Shown here: positions 24,238 through 34,363 of the stretch, piece by piece
How the letters are laid out: each line of letters opens with the position of its first letter
How positions within the stretch are numbered: the stretch's first letter is position 1
Notes under the pieces: generated by a model
Databases searched by the model: none
Seen by the model: the letters and a program-made list of their open reading frames with translations, nothing else
What the model was told of the DNA's origin: nothing
Translations under genes and position numbers: made by a program
NCBI GenBank assembly: GCA_019634595.1
Contig: JAHCBC010000002.1
Location: 930,001 to 994,000, forward strand
Source: Akkermansiaceae bacterium
Lineage (GTDB): Bacteria > Verrucomicrobiota > Verrucomicrobiia > Verrucomicrobiales > Akkermansiaceae
Direction: 5' to 3'
DNA length: 64,000 nt

Positions 24238-27200
24238 GTCGCCCCTTCACAGGGGCGCGGGTTGAAACGCCGCCATATCCACCGCCGCAACGCCCGACCT
24301 TGGTCGCCCCTTCACAGGGGCGCGGGTTGAAACCACGTAGCCCCAGGCCACACATCTCCTGAATGAGTCGCCCCTTCACAGGGGCGCGGGTTGAAACATC
24401 GAATACTGCCGCCAGGATGTCCGAGTCGAGTCGCCCCTTCACAGGGGCGCGGGTTGAAACACACTCACGTGCGGAGGGAGGAGACAACGCGGGTGTCGCC
24501 CCTTCACAGGGGCGCGGGTTGAAACACCGAGAGCGCGGGGGAATACATCGGCACCGCCCGTCGCCCCTTCACAGGGGCGCGGGTTGAAACGACATCGACG
24601 GCCGGAACACCGACATATGGGTCCAGTCGCCCCTTCACAGGGGCGCGGGTTGAAACACCGTCCACCAGATAGGTTCCGGCTCCGGGGTCGAGTCGCCCCT
24701 TCACAGGGGCGCGGGTTGAAACGATCCAGATCGGCCACAAGAACTGTAAGCGGGGCCGTCGCCCCTTCACAGGGGCGCGGGTTGAAACCCACTCAAACTG
24801 ATGCCCTTCCAGCCACTCCAGAGTCGCCCCTTCACAGGGGCGCGGGTTGAAACACCCAGGGCTATTATTACCCGGGCGGCGGCGGTGGTCGCCCCTTCAC
24901 AGGGGCGCGGGTTGAAACTCCAAATCGACATCCCAGACACCATGACCACCGAGTCGCCCCTTCACAGGGGCGCGGGTTGAAACGAGTGTTCCAGGTCGTC
25001 GGCCCAAAGCAGTTCCGTCGCCCCTTCACAGGGGCGCGGGTTGAAACGATCTCACGGATCAGCACAACAATCGCGCGCAGAGTCGCCCCTTCACAGGGGC
25101 GCGGGTTGAAACCACAACAGCACTCCCCAAGAGGCCATTGCCGCGAGTCGCCCCTTCACAGGGGCGCGGGTTGAAACATGTCGGACCGGATGTTTCCGGC
25201 CTGGCGGACGGGTCGCCCCTTCACAGGGGCGCGGGTTGAAACCGCGGTCCGTTACGATGCCGAGCAGTCGCTTTCCGGTCGCCCCTTCACAGGGGCGCGG
25301 GTTGAAACATCGGCAACGTGTATTTGATGAGCGGAACCCCGGGTCGCCCCTTCACAGGGGCGCGGGTTGAAACCCCGGAAGTCGGCCATTTCCACAAACT
25401 AACAGTTGTCGCCCCTTCACAGGGGCGCGGGTTGAAACAATTCGCCAAGCACATCATCGCCCAGAAGCTTGGGTCGCCCCTTCACAGGGGCGCGGGTTGA
25501 AACGGTTACTAGCATTCTAGTAACGTGTTCGCAATGGTCGCCCCTTCACAGGGGCGCGGGTTGAAACATATGGAGATTATCCAAATCAATCCGGGGTATG
25601 CGTCGCCCCTTCACAGGGGCGCGGGTTGAAACATCGGCGGAACCGTCCGCCAATGCGACAAGATTGGTCGCCCCTTCACAGGGGCGCGGGTTGAAACAAA
25701 CAATCTCCACAAACAACAAACCGCAAAACAAAGTCGCCCCTTCACAGGGGCGCGGGTTGAAACGATACCGGACACTTCATGACCATGCTCAGGTTCAGTC
25801 GCCCCTTCACAGGGGCGCGGGTTGAAACGGCGAATACATCGTGCAGTCGCACGGCTCCGACAGTCGCCCCTTCACAGGGGCGCGGGTTGAAACCCTGGGA
25901 TATGGGAAAGCCCATCGCCTCACCGGGTCGCCCCTTCACAGGGGCGCGGGTTGAAACATCCTCATGTGCGACGACCACTATCTCGTCAGCAAGTCGCCCC
26001 TTCACAGGGGCGCGGGTTGAAACATCCGCCTTTTCAAAGCCCGCTTCGCACCCATGGTGTCGCCCCTTCACAGGGGCGCGGGTTGAAACGCGGCCGTCAC
26101 CGTGATCACCCGGTTCTGGGACGTCGCCCCTTCACAGGGGCGCGGGTTGAAACATCGACGGCGACTTCCTGCTGGGCGGGGGTGAGGGTCGCCCCTTCAC
26201 AGGGGCGCGGGTTGAAACGGCGGCCTGGTAGGTGGTGATGATGGCAGCGATCGTCGCCCCTTCACAGGGGCGCGGGTTGAAACATCTGGATGTCGTAAAG
26301 ACCATCGTGAAGTCTGTGTCGCCCCTTCACAGGGGCGCGGGTTGAAACGACTACTTCAAGACGACAGGACAGCAACAAAAGGGTCGCCCCTTCACAGGGG
26401 CGCGGGTTGAAACTACGCGAGGGAACACTTCACGAAGTTCCGGCTCCGTCGCCCCTTCACAGGGGCGCGGGTTGAAACACTGTCAAAATTTTCGCTAGAC
26501 ATTAAATAGGAAGGTCGCCCCTTCACAGGGGCGCGGGTTGAAACCTCGATGGATGTGGCCATGGAGGATGAGAAGGATGGTCGCCCCTTCACAGGGGCGC
26601 GGGTTGAAACCCGTCGAAGCAATCGGTGAGGTCACCGTCAGCGGTCGCCCCTTCACAGGGGCGCGGGTTGAAACGTCCTGGTGAACACCGATCCCTTCGG
26701 GGTGATCGGGTCGCCCCTTCACAGGGGCGCGGGTTGAAACTCTTCCTCCTTGGTCGGAAACGCGATGACGTTCGAGTCGCCCCTTCACAGGGGCGCGGGT
26801 TGAAACCAGTAGCGGCAGAGGGTCTTATGGTTCTGGTCTACGTCGCCCCTTCACAGGGGCGCGGGTTGAAACAGAAATTTTTCTTAACCTCGTTTTACCA
26901 GGCTGGAGTCGCCCCTTCACAGGGGCGCGGGTTGAAACTGGTCTACAATGCGCAGCAGCGCCGTTCCAGAGGGTCGCCCCTTCACAGGGGCGCGGGTTGA
27001 AACCCCCCAAGCTCCGCGAGTCCCTCACCCAACAGGGTCGCCCCTTCACAGGGGCGCGGGTTGAAACGCATGTGCTGGCCCCGGATCTGAGGAAGCCGTG
27101 TCGCCCCTTCACAGGGGCGCGGGTTGAAACGTGACGACATGCTGCGGATGCTCAAATCGCATCGTCGCCCCTTCACAGGGGCGCGGGTTGAAACGTTTGG

Positions 27201-29773
27201 CGGTCATGACAAAGCAGGGCTGAAGATAGTCGCCCCTTCACAGGGGCGCGGGTTGAAACGTCGATTCCGTGGAGGTGAAGCAAGCGGAGGGGTCGCCCCT
27301 TCACAGGGGCGCGGGTTGAAACATCACGGACGACCCGGAGGCGGTCCGCGACCAGTGTCGCCCCTTCACAGGGGCGCGGGTTGAAACGGGCAGAGTATGA
27401 GCAGGCTCGGTTGTCGATGAGTCGCCCCTTCACAGGGGCGCGGGTTGAAACAGCCACAGGCAGGTTGCCTTGCTTTCCGGGTGGCCGGTCGCCCCTTCAC
27501 AGGGGCGCGGGTTGAAACAACTTTCCAGCCTTCGCATCCTTCAAGACCCTATGTCGCCCCTTCACAGGGGCGCGGGTTGAAACAGGTTGGCCTAGCTGAA
27601 GGGAACAATTTGATGATGTCGCCCCTTCACAGGGGCGCGGGTTGAAACGTCCGGGATGTGAGTGAACGAGATCCGCATGGGGTCGCCCCTTCACAGGGGC
27701 GCGGGTTGAAACACCATCGACGGAGAACAGGCGGCCAGGAACAGTGGTCGCCCCTTCACAGGGGCGCGGGTTGAAACGATGACCGGACGGAGAAGGTGCT
27801 CTCCACGCTGGAGTCGCCCCTTCACAGGGGCGCGGGTTGAAACATCCCCGGATGCTGCGGGAGGCCACCCTGATGGGGTCGCCCCTTCACAGGGGCGCGG
27901 GTTGAAACTTCCGGCGAGGCGGAAACGCCCACAATTCGCACCGTCGCCCCTTCACAGGGGCGCGGGTTGAAACATTGATTAGTTGTAGGTTGGTGAGTTC
28001 CAGTCCGCGTCGCCCCTTCACAGGGGCGCGGGTTGAAACCGGCATCACTGCCCTGGATGCCGTTCTTGGCCAGTCGCCCCTTCACAGGGGCGCGGGTTGA
28101 AACCTCGCGGCGCTGGTTGGATTCGTCGGTCCAGGTGTCGCCCCTTCACAGGGGCGCAGGTTGAAACGGCGACCGGTCCAGGTCCAGATGGTGAGGCCGT
28201 CGTCGCCCCTTCACAGGGGCGCGGGTTGAAACGGTCAACGGCGGCGAGGTAACGCCCTACCTCGGGTCGCCCCTTCACAGGGGCGCGGGTTGAAACGGAT
28301 GACTGAATGACTGATAACGCGGGTCGATCTGTCGCCCCTTCACAGGGGCGCGGGTTGAAACGACCTGCTGGCGGACGGCACCATCTCCCTTTCCAGTCGC
28401 CCCTTCACAGGGGCGCGGGTTGAAACGATGTCGATCATCAGGTTGAGATCAGAATTCATGGTCGCCCCTTCACAGGGGCGCGGGTTGAAACTCCGCCGCC
28501 GTGAAAACCTTGTTGGAGGTGCCGTGTCGCCCCTTCACAGGGGCGCGGGTTGAAACGCCGTCCGGTCACTCGCCTTCCTCCCCCCGCGGAGTCGCCCCTT
28601 CACAGGGGCGCGGGTTGAAACGTCCCCTCGATCACCAGCCGCTCCAGCTCCTTCGGTCGCCCCTTCACAGGGGCGCGGGTTGAAACGCACCCAGCGGAAG
28701 CCATACCATTGACGGCGCAAGTCGCCCCTTCACAGGGGCGCGGGTTGAAACCCAGCAGGCGGGGCAACAAGGGATGGGGTCGGTCGTCGCCCCTTCACAG
28801 GGGCGCGGGTTGAAACCCAGCAGGCGGGGCAACAAGGGATGGGGTCGGTCGTCGCCCCTTCACAGGGGCGCGGGTTGAAACGCGGACCTTGTCTCCGTAG
28901 GCCTCCGCCTGCGCGGTCGCCCCTTCACAGGGGCGCGGGTTGAAACCTCACCATCCACGAGGAACACATCGGACAAACTTGTCGCCCCTTCACAGGGGCG
29001 CGGGTTGAAACAACAACTGAGGAGCTGCATGGAAACGACCGAAATGTCGCCCCTTCACAGGGGCGCGGGTTGAAACTTCCGCGAAGGCCGCTGGGCCGAC
29101 GATCCCAAGAGTCGCCCCTTCACAGGGGCGCGGGTTGAAACATCGACGAAGGGCACCGGGCGTCGGATGTGCGGCGTCGCCCCTTCACAGGGGCGCGGGT
29201 TGAAACAGGAGTCGGCTGGGACGCGACGAGCGAATCCCTGGTCGCCCCTTCACAGGGGCGCGGGTTGAAACGTTTGGTGCGGGTGAAGTTGCCCTGGCGG
29301 TAGAAGTCGCCCCTTCACAGGGGCGCGGGTTGAAACTCGTCGAGGAGGGGCGGGGTTTTCCACGGGATGGTCGCCCCTTCACAGGGGCGCGGGTTGAAAC
29401 ATGATGGCGTCGGCGCGTTGCTGCGGGGAACGGAGGTCGCCCCTTCACAGGGGCGCGGGTTGAAACCATCTGCTGATGATCGGCCAGAGCAATGCGGCGG
29501 TCGCCCCTTCACAGGGGCGCGGGTTGAAACAGGAAGCTGATATAAAATTTGACGCTGCTGGTTGGTCGCCCCTTCACGGGGGCGCGGGTTGAAACCTACG
29601 GCCTGCCCGTCATCCTCGATGATGACGGGAGTCGCCTCTTCACGGGGGCGCGGGTTGAAACAGCACGCTGGCGCGGACCCGGCGGAGATCGCGGGTCGCC
29701 CCTTCACGGGGGCGCGGGTTGAAACACCAGTCCTTGCTGCCGATTTCGGGGAGTTCGATGGTCGCCCTTCACA
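24238..29773 (+). CRISPR. Type I-C CRISPR array, 85 full repeats plus a truncated one
   Basis: By hand count there are 85 repeats of 31 nt from 24238 to 29725 at a period of 63-67 bp, plus a broken 86th at 29761-29773. Spacers are about 32-36 nt. The repeat begins GTCGCCCC, has a GCCCC/GGGGC stem around a TTCACA loop and ends GGGTTGAAAC. Most copies are identical. Repeat 61 (28137) has GCGCAGG; repeats 83 and 85 (29565, 29695) have CACGGG; repeat 84 (29631) has this change and a second (GTCGCCTC). The spacers at 28752-28785 and 28817-28850 are identical. The distal end is cut by an IS630 remnant. Confidence 0.98.
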
Positions 29774-30042
29774 TCCACCGGTCCAGGCTTGTGAGGGATT
29801 ATCTGGCATCCACGAAAGGCAAGATCATCGCGGAGCGGCTGCCCGCCTACGCGCCGGGGCTCAACCCGGCGGAATACATCTGGGCGCATCTCAAACAACA
29901 CGAGATGGGCAACCTGCTGGTGAAGGAAGCTTGGCAGCTGTCGCATCACACCAGCGCGGCGTTGAGGAAAATGAGACGCAGGCCGAAGATCATCCGGGCG
30001 TGTTTCGCGCAAGCTTCATTATGGCCCAAATTATCACTTTAG
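29769..30042 (+). mobile_element. IS630-family transposase remnant (C-terminal end)
   Basis: The frame encodes the last 90 or so residues of an IS630/Tc1-type DDE transposase: LHIHRSRLVRDYL, then ERLPAYAPGLNPAEYIWAHL, which contains the third catalytic acid (NPxE), and a basic tail ending KLSL with a stop at 30042. The N-terminal two thirds and any terminal inverted repeat are missing. The join to the array lies in CTTCACA, shared by the repeat and the transposase, suggesting microhomology-mediated deletion. It cannot be active. Confidence 0.88.
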
Positions 30043-30148
30043 TGCGCATGAGCCAATAATCAAGGCTCTCCACATTAGGGGTAATTGAACCATAATGGTA
30101 GCGAAGCGGACAGTGGCCCTGGGGCGGAAAGATAATGGCGCTTTGGAA

Positions 30149-30982
30149 TCACCATGTCTGACGATAAAGCCGGATGATTTCTTCTGCATCCGGCACCTTG
30201 GGATTGTTGGCGGGGCTTCCGGAGGCGAGGGCGTCTCCGGCCATTCTCGGAAGAAAAGCTTCGAACACTTCTGCAGTCACTCCAGGACATTCGGACAGAC
30301 GAGGGATGCGGAGGTCCTGATTAAGGGATTCGAACCATGACAGCAACTCATCGCCCGCGACCGGATCGGAAGTGCCCTCATCCGCGCAACCGACGGTCCG
30401 GGCGATGGTGGCGTATCTTTCCGAAGATGCAGGCAGGGAGTAGGCGGTGACGGCGGGTAGCAGGATGGCGTTCGACAGGCCGTGGGGCAGATGGAACACC
30501 GCACCGATGGGACGGCTCATGCCATGGACGAGGGCCTCGCTGCCGGTGCCTGCGGTGGTGGGTACGGCGATCAGAGGCAGGCCGGGGTGCGGGATTTTGT
30601 GCAGCCCCATGAACTCCGGCAGCGGTTGGGGATTCGATGGACGGATGGCGATGACTTTCGCGGTATCGATGGGTGAACCCCCGCCGATGGCGATGATGAT
30701 ATCGGCGCGATGGTCTTCGAGGGCGGCCAAGCCGGAAGCAACGTTTTCATCGGTGGGATCGGGCTGCACCTGATCGAAGACGGAGACGTCCAGTCCCTCG
30801 CGGATGAGGTCGGCGGAGATTTCCCCGATGACACCGAGCCGGACGACTCCGGGATCGGTGACGAGGAGCACGCGGGTGCCGCCGAACTCGCGGACGAGGC
30901 GGGGTAGATGATGGCGGGAGCCTCCTCCATGAAGAATCACGGATGGTGTATCGAAACGAAAGGGTTGGGGTGGAGTCTTCAT
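30149..30982 (-). pseudogene. Iron-containing alcohol dehydrogenase with internal in-frame deletion
   Basis: The 277-residue frame has the N-terminal Rossmann part of the family (GGGSPIDTAK, PTTAGTGSE) and the C-terminal helical part (LVHGMSRPIGAVFHLPHG). About 100 residues that normally lie between GTGSE and the LVHxMAHPLGA motif are missing. Family members are about 380 residues. The lost part carries the Asp and first His of the iron site, so the product should be inactive even though the frame is open. It sits 3 bp downstream of a broken aldehyde dehydrogenase gene, a former alcohol/aldehyde oxidation operon. Confidence 0.82.
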
Positions 30983-30985
30983 TGT

Positions 30986-32080
30986 TCACCAGCCCATGGC
31001 CCGCATGTAGTTGTTGTCCCAGCGGGAGAGTACGCACTTTTGCCGCGTGTAAAACATGACGCCTTCGATGCCCTGCACATGGAGATCGCCGAAGAAGCTC
31101 TGGTTCCAGCCGGAGAAGCTGAAAAGGGCCATTGGGGCAGGCACGCCGACGTTCACGCCTAGCATGCCGGCCTGCATGGTCCGGACGAACTGCCGTGCGG
31201 CGGCCCCGCTGGATGTGAAAATGGAGGCCCCGTTGCCAAAGGTCAGGCGGTTCATCATTCCGATCGCTTCGTCGAGGGTTTGTGGACGGACCAAGGACAG
31301 AACGGGGCCGAAGATTTCCTCTTCGAAAAGTTTCATGCCGGGGCGGACCCGATCGATGAGAGCCGGTCCGGCGAAGAAGCCTTCTTCGGGAGATTGGCCG
31401 CGGGAGGTTCCATCGTAGGCGATCTCGGCACCTTCGGCGGAGGCGTGGGAGAGGAAATCGCGGACCCGGCTTCTGGCGCCGGAGTCGATGAGGGGACCCA
31501 TCTCCGCGTGGTCATTGGCGCTGGTGTCGATCACCTTGAAGCGGGAGATCGCGCCGCTCACGCGGTCGCGCCATTCGTCGGCGGTGGATTCTCCGACTGG
31601 CATGAGGATGGATCCCGCCATGCAGCGTTGTCCGGCGCAGCCGTAGAAGAGCCGAGGATGGCGCGGAGGGTGGCATCGGGCTCGGCGTCAGGCATGACGA
31701 GCAGCACGTTCTTCGCTCCGCCCGCGGCCTGGACACGTTTGCCTTTTTGGCAGGCCAGCGAATAAACATGAGCGGCGACATGGGAGGAACCGACGAAGCT
31801 GACGGACGCGATGCCGGGGTGGGTGCAGATGCTGTCGACGATCTCACGGCCGCCGTGGATGATGTTGAGGACGCCATCGGGGAGTCCCGCTTCCGCGAAC
31901 AGTTCGGCGAGACGGATGGCGGTCAGGGGAACTTTTTCGCTGGGCTTGAGGATGAAGGTATTTCCGCAGGTGATGGCGAGCGGATACATCCACATCGGGA
32001 CCATCGCGGGGAAATTGAAGGGGGTGATGCCGGCGCAGACGCCGAGCGGGATCGTGGTGACATCTCCTTCTCCCGGTGAA
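30986..32080 (-). pseudogene. mmsA: Methylmalonate-semialdehyde dehydrogenase, truncated and frameshifted
   Basis: Residues corresponding to about 140-500 of a CoA-acylating semialdehyde dehydrogenase are present in two frames. The N-terminal part reads IPLGVCAGITPFNFPAMVP (around 32010-32060) and runs to LGSST near 31645. The catalytic Cys segment GCAGQRCMAG then appears in the next frame and continues to the normal C-terminus. A single missing base in the codons before GCAGQ explains it. The first 140 or so residues are absent; the sequence changes to a histidine kinase fragment on the other strand at about 32080. Confidence 0.85.
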
Positions 32081-32084
32081 GTGA

Positions 32085-33426
32085 CGATTCGATCGCGCAG
32101 TCTTGATGCATTGAGGCAGTTCAGCCCGCAGCGGCCATCGCTCCAGCGGGTGAAGGTGAATGGAACGGTGATATTCTGTCGGCCAGGGAAGTTTTTCTAC
32201 CTGCAGGATGGAGGTCGTGCGATCCGGGTGGAGACGCGCGATGGAGCGCAGCTTGCTCCAGGCGACCGTGTCGAGGTACTGGGTTATCCGGAAGTGAGGA
32301 GATACTTCGCCGAAATCACTGGTGCGGAGGTGATCAAGTTGGGGGAAGCCAAACTTCCCGAAGTGGTGAAGACTTCACGGGGACAGATTTTGAAACGTTG
32401 GCAACTGTCGGATTCATCGGGCGGGCTGGATGGGATGCGGGTGGAAATACGCGCGCGGCTTGAGAAGATCGAAACGCTGCCCGACGGGGGGAGTCGGCTT
32501 TTCTCCATCATGAAGGATATACGGTATTCGCCGAGTTGCCGGACAAGAGTGGAAATGAACCGAACCTTCAGCTTGGAAGCGAGTTAGCTGTTTCCGGAAT
32601 CTGTGTGATGGAGCTTAACATCAGTTGGCCGGCCGTGGATTGGATCTTACCGGGGAATTTTCATCTGCTGGTTCAGGATCTGAATGACATCGTGGTGGTC
32701 CGGGAGGCCCCGTGGTGGACCCCGAGACGGATCTGGGTCGCTCTTTCGATGGTCGCGTTATCAGCGGCGGCGGCGGCGGGGTGGGTGATGATACTCCGTC
32801 GGCAAGTGGAGTTCCATGATACACTGGAGCAAGAGCTGACGGGGCTTTCGATCCAGATGGATGCGGCGTCGGATTCTCTTCCCGCCCGTCCGGATCATGC
32901 GTTGAAGGCGCTTGAATGCGCGAGGACGTTGCTGGATTACACAAGGGGTGAGGCGAGGCGGTCGATATGGGATCTGAGGGCGATGGCGATCCAGGAGAAA
33001 GGGTTGTTCGGGGCGCTGGAGTGGAGCGGGGAGCAATTTCGCGGAGCGGGTAGTCCTGATATCCGGTTTTCTTGCATCGGGGAAACCCGGAGGCTGGATT
33101 CGCGGGTGGAGAATCACTTGCTGCGCATCGCGACGGAATGTCTGACGAATGTGGTCAAGCATTCGGGAGCGTCGTCGGTGGATGTGAAACTGAGTTTTGA
33201 AGCGAGTGAAGTGATCTTGTCCGTGGAGGACGCCGGTGTTGGATTCGTGCTTCCGGGGCCGGAAGAACCGTTGAAGGGGCATTTTGGATTGCGGGGAATG
33301 AAGGAGAGGGCGAATCAGATCGGAGCGAAGCTTGAAGTGACCACCCGTGTTGGAGAAGGGACGCGAATCGAGGTGAGGGTTCCACTGGAGAAAAATTCCA
33401 AAGGAGTGCGAAAACAATCAGGGTAA
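32085..33426 (+). pseudogene. Sensor histidine kinase (HisKA_3 type), truncated and frameshifted
   Basis: The sense runs from about 32085 (LRQFSPQRPSLQRVKVNG, an extracellular beta-domain common in verrucomicrobial kinases) to LFSIM near 32515. It then continues in another frame (EGYTVFAELPDKSG) through a membrane helix, the phospho-acceptor region FHDTLEQELTG, and a HATPase domain (ATECLTNVVKHSG, GFGLRGM-like HFGLRGMKER). One extra base explains the frame change. The usual sensor N-terminus is missing, and the linker before FHDTLEQ looks shortened (RRQVEFHD instead of a longer coiled coil). Probably non-functional. The response regulator overlaps its end. Confidence 0.8.
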
Positions 33427-34031
33427 TGCTGGTGGATGATCATTTCATCGTTCGTGTGGGTCTGGCGGGTTCCCTGGCGCTTGAACCGGGAATTCAAATC
33501 GTGGCGGAGTGCGGGACCGGAGAGGAGGCTGTCGAAGTTTATACAAAGTGCATGCCTGATGTGTTGCTGATGGACTGGAGGCTTCCCGGGATGAACGGGG
33601 TGGAGGCGACTCAATGTATCCTTGGCAAGCATTCTTCCGGGAAAGTGATCATCCTGAGCGCATTCGAGGGGCAGGAGGATATCTATCGGGCCGTGGAGGC
33701 GGGTGTATCGGGTTACTTGCCGAAGTCGGTGAGAAGAAGGGAACTCTTGACGGCGATCCGGAAAGTGCATGGCGGAGATCATTATTTTCCGATCGATATA
33801 TGGGAAAAGTTTAGCGAGAGGAAATCAGGGGCGGCACTCAGTGGGAAAGAGTTGGCGGTGCTGCGACTGATTGCCCGTGGTTTCTCGAATAAGGAGATCG
33901 CAAGCGATCTTAATGTGGCCGAAGTGATCGTGAAATTCTACGTGGGTAGCATACTGAAAAAAATGAATGTCTCGGATCGGACTCAGGCTGCGATGGAGGA
34001 ACTCCAACGCGGGATCATGCATCTGGATTGA
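33426..34031 (+). CDS. Response regulator (NarL family), partner of the broken kinase
   Basis: This 201-residue protein has a receiver domain (MLVDDHFIVRVGL start, phospho-acceptor Asp in VLLMDWRLPGMNG near residue 55, Lys in YLPKSV) and a LuxR-type HTH (LSGKELAVLRLIARGFSNKE). It looks intact. The ATG overlaps the kinase stop; a GGAG sequence lies about 18 nt upstream, so an upstream non-ATG start is possible. With its kinase decayed it would be an orphan regulator. The HTH recognition helix (NVAEVIVKFYVGSIL) departs from the usual SxxTVKxHxxxIxxK pattern, so DNA binding may be altered. Confidence 0.85.
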   Translation: MLVDDHFIVRVGLAGSLALEPGIQIVAECGTGEEAVEVYTKCMPDVLLMDWRLPGMNGVEATQCILGKHSSGKVIILSAFEGQEDIYRAVEAGVSGYLPKSVRRRELLTAIRKVHGGDHYFPIDIWEKFSERKSGAALSGKELAVLRLIARGFSNKEIASDLNVAEVIVKFYVGSILKKMNVSDRTQAAMEELQRGIMHLD

Positions 34032-34080
34032 TTGACTCCTGGAAATGGTACAAGTCTGGATGTTGATTCGGCCTTGGAGT

Positions 34081-34275
34081 GTGGCTGCGATCATGGCTGC
34101 CTGAATGGTGCCTCCGCTGGGCGTGGCTCTGGCCGCCACCCTTTTCAAGAACCGCTTCCCCCCCGATGAACGGCAGGCGACGAAGGCCAGCGCGGTGCCG
34201 GGCATCTCCTTCATCACCGAAGGTGCGATCCCCTACACCGCGGCGGACCGTGCCTGTACCAAAGATTGGAGATGA
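34081..34275 (+). pseudogene. Fructose PTS EIIC (FruA-like) fragment
   Basis: In one frame the sequence reads VAAIMAA, stop, [18 protein letters not shown], then [16 protein letters not shown] before running into a stop at 34275. MVPPLGxALAxxLF and [15 protein letters not shown] are signature segments of the EIIC membrane domain of fructose-specific phosphotransferase systems. The internal stop replaces the Gly of the normal AAGMVPPL motif (GGA to TGA). Only about 60 of the several hundred residues remain and no other PTS gene is present. It overlaps the non-coding upstream part of the next large gene. Confidence 0.8.
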
Positions 34276-34363
34276 GCCGGTATGGCTCACCATGGGACAA
34301 TGCACCCGAAAATCGGTTGTATCCAGGCTGTCCGGATCGCCCACATGCTGTTTGAATCCTCCC

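Noticed and set aside
24122..29809. Dozens of open frames on both strands rich in repeated peptides such as RPFTGARVET and NPRPCEGAT
   Set aside because: They are translations of the CRISPR repeat in different frames, joined by spacers; the 65-bp period and identical repeats explain them all.
34079..34363. N-terminal 95 residues of the giant FG-GAP protein frame
   Set aside because: They overlap the fructose PTS EIIC fragment in another frame and contain no signal peptide; the signal peptide begins after 34364.
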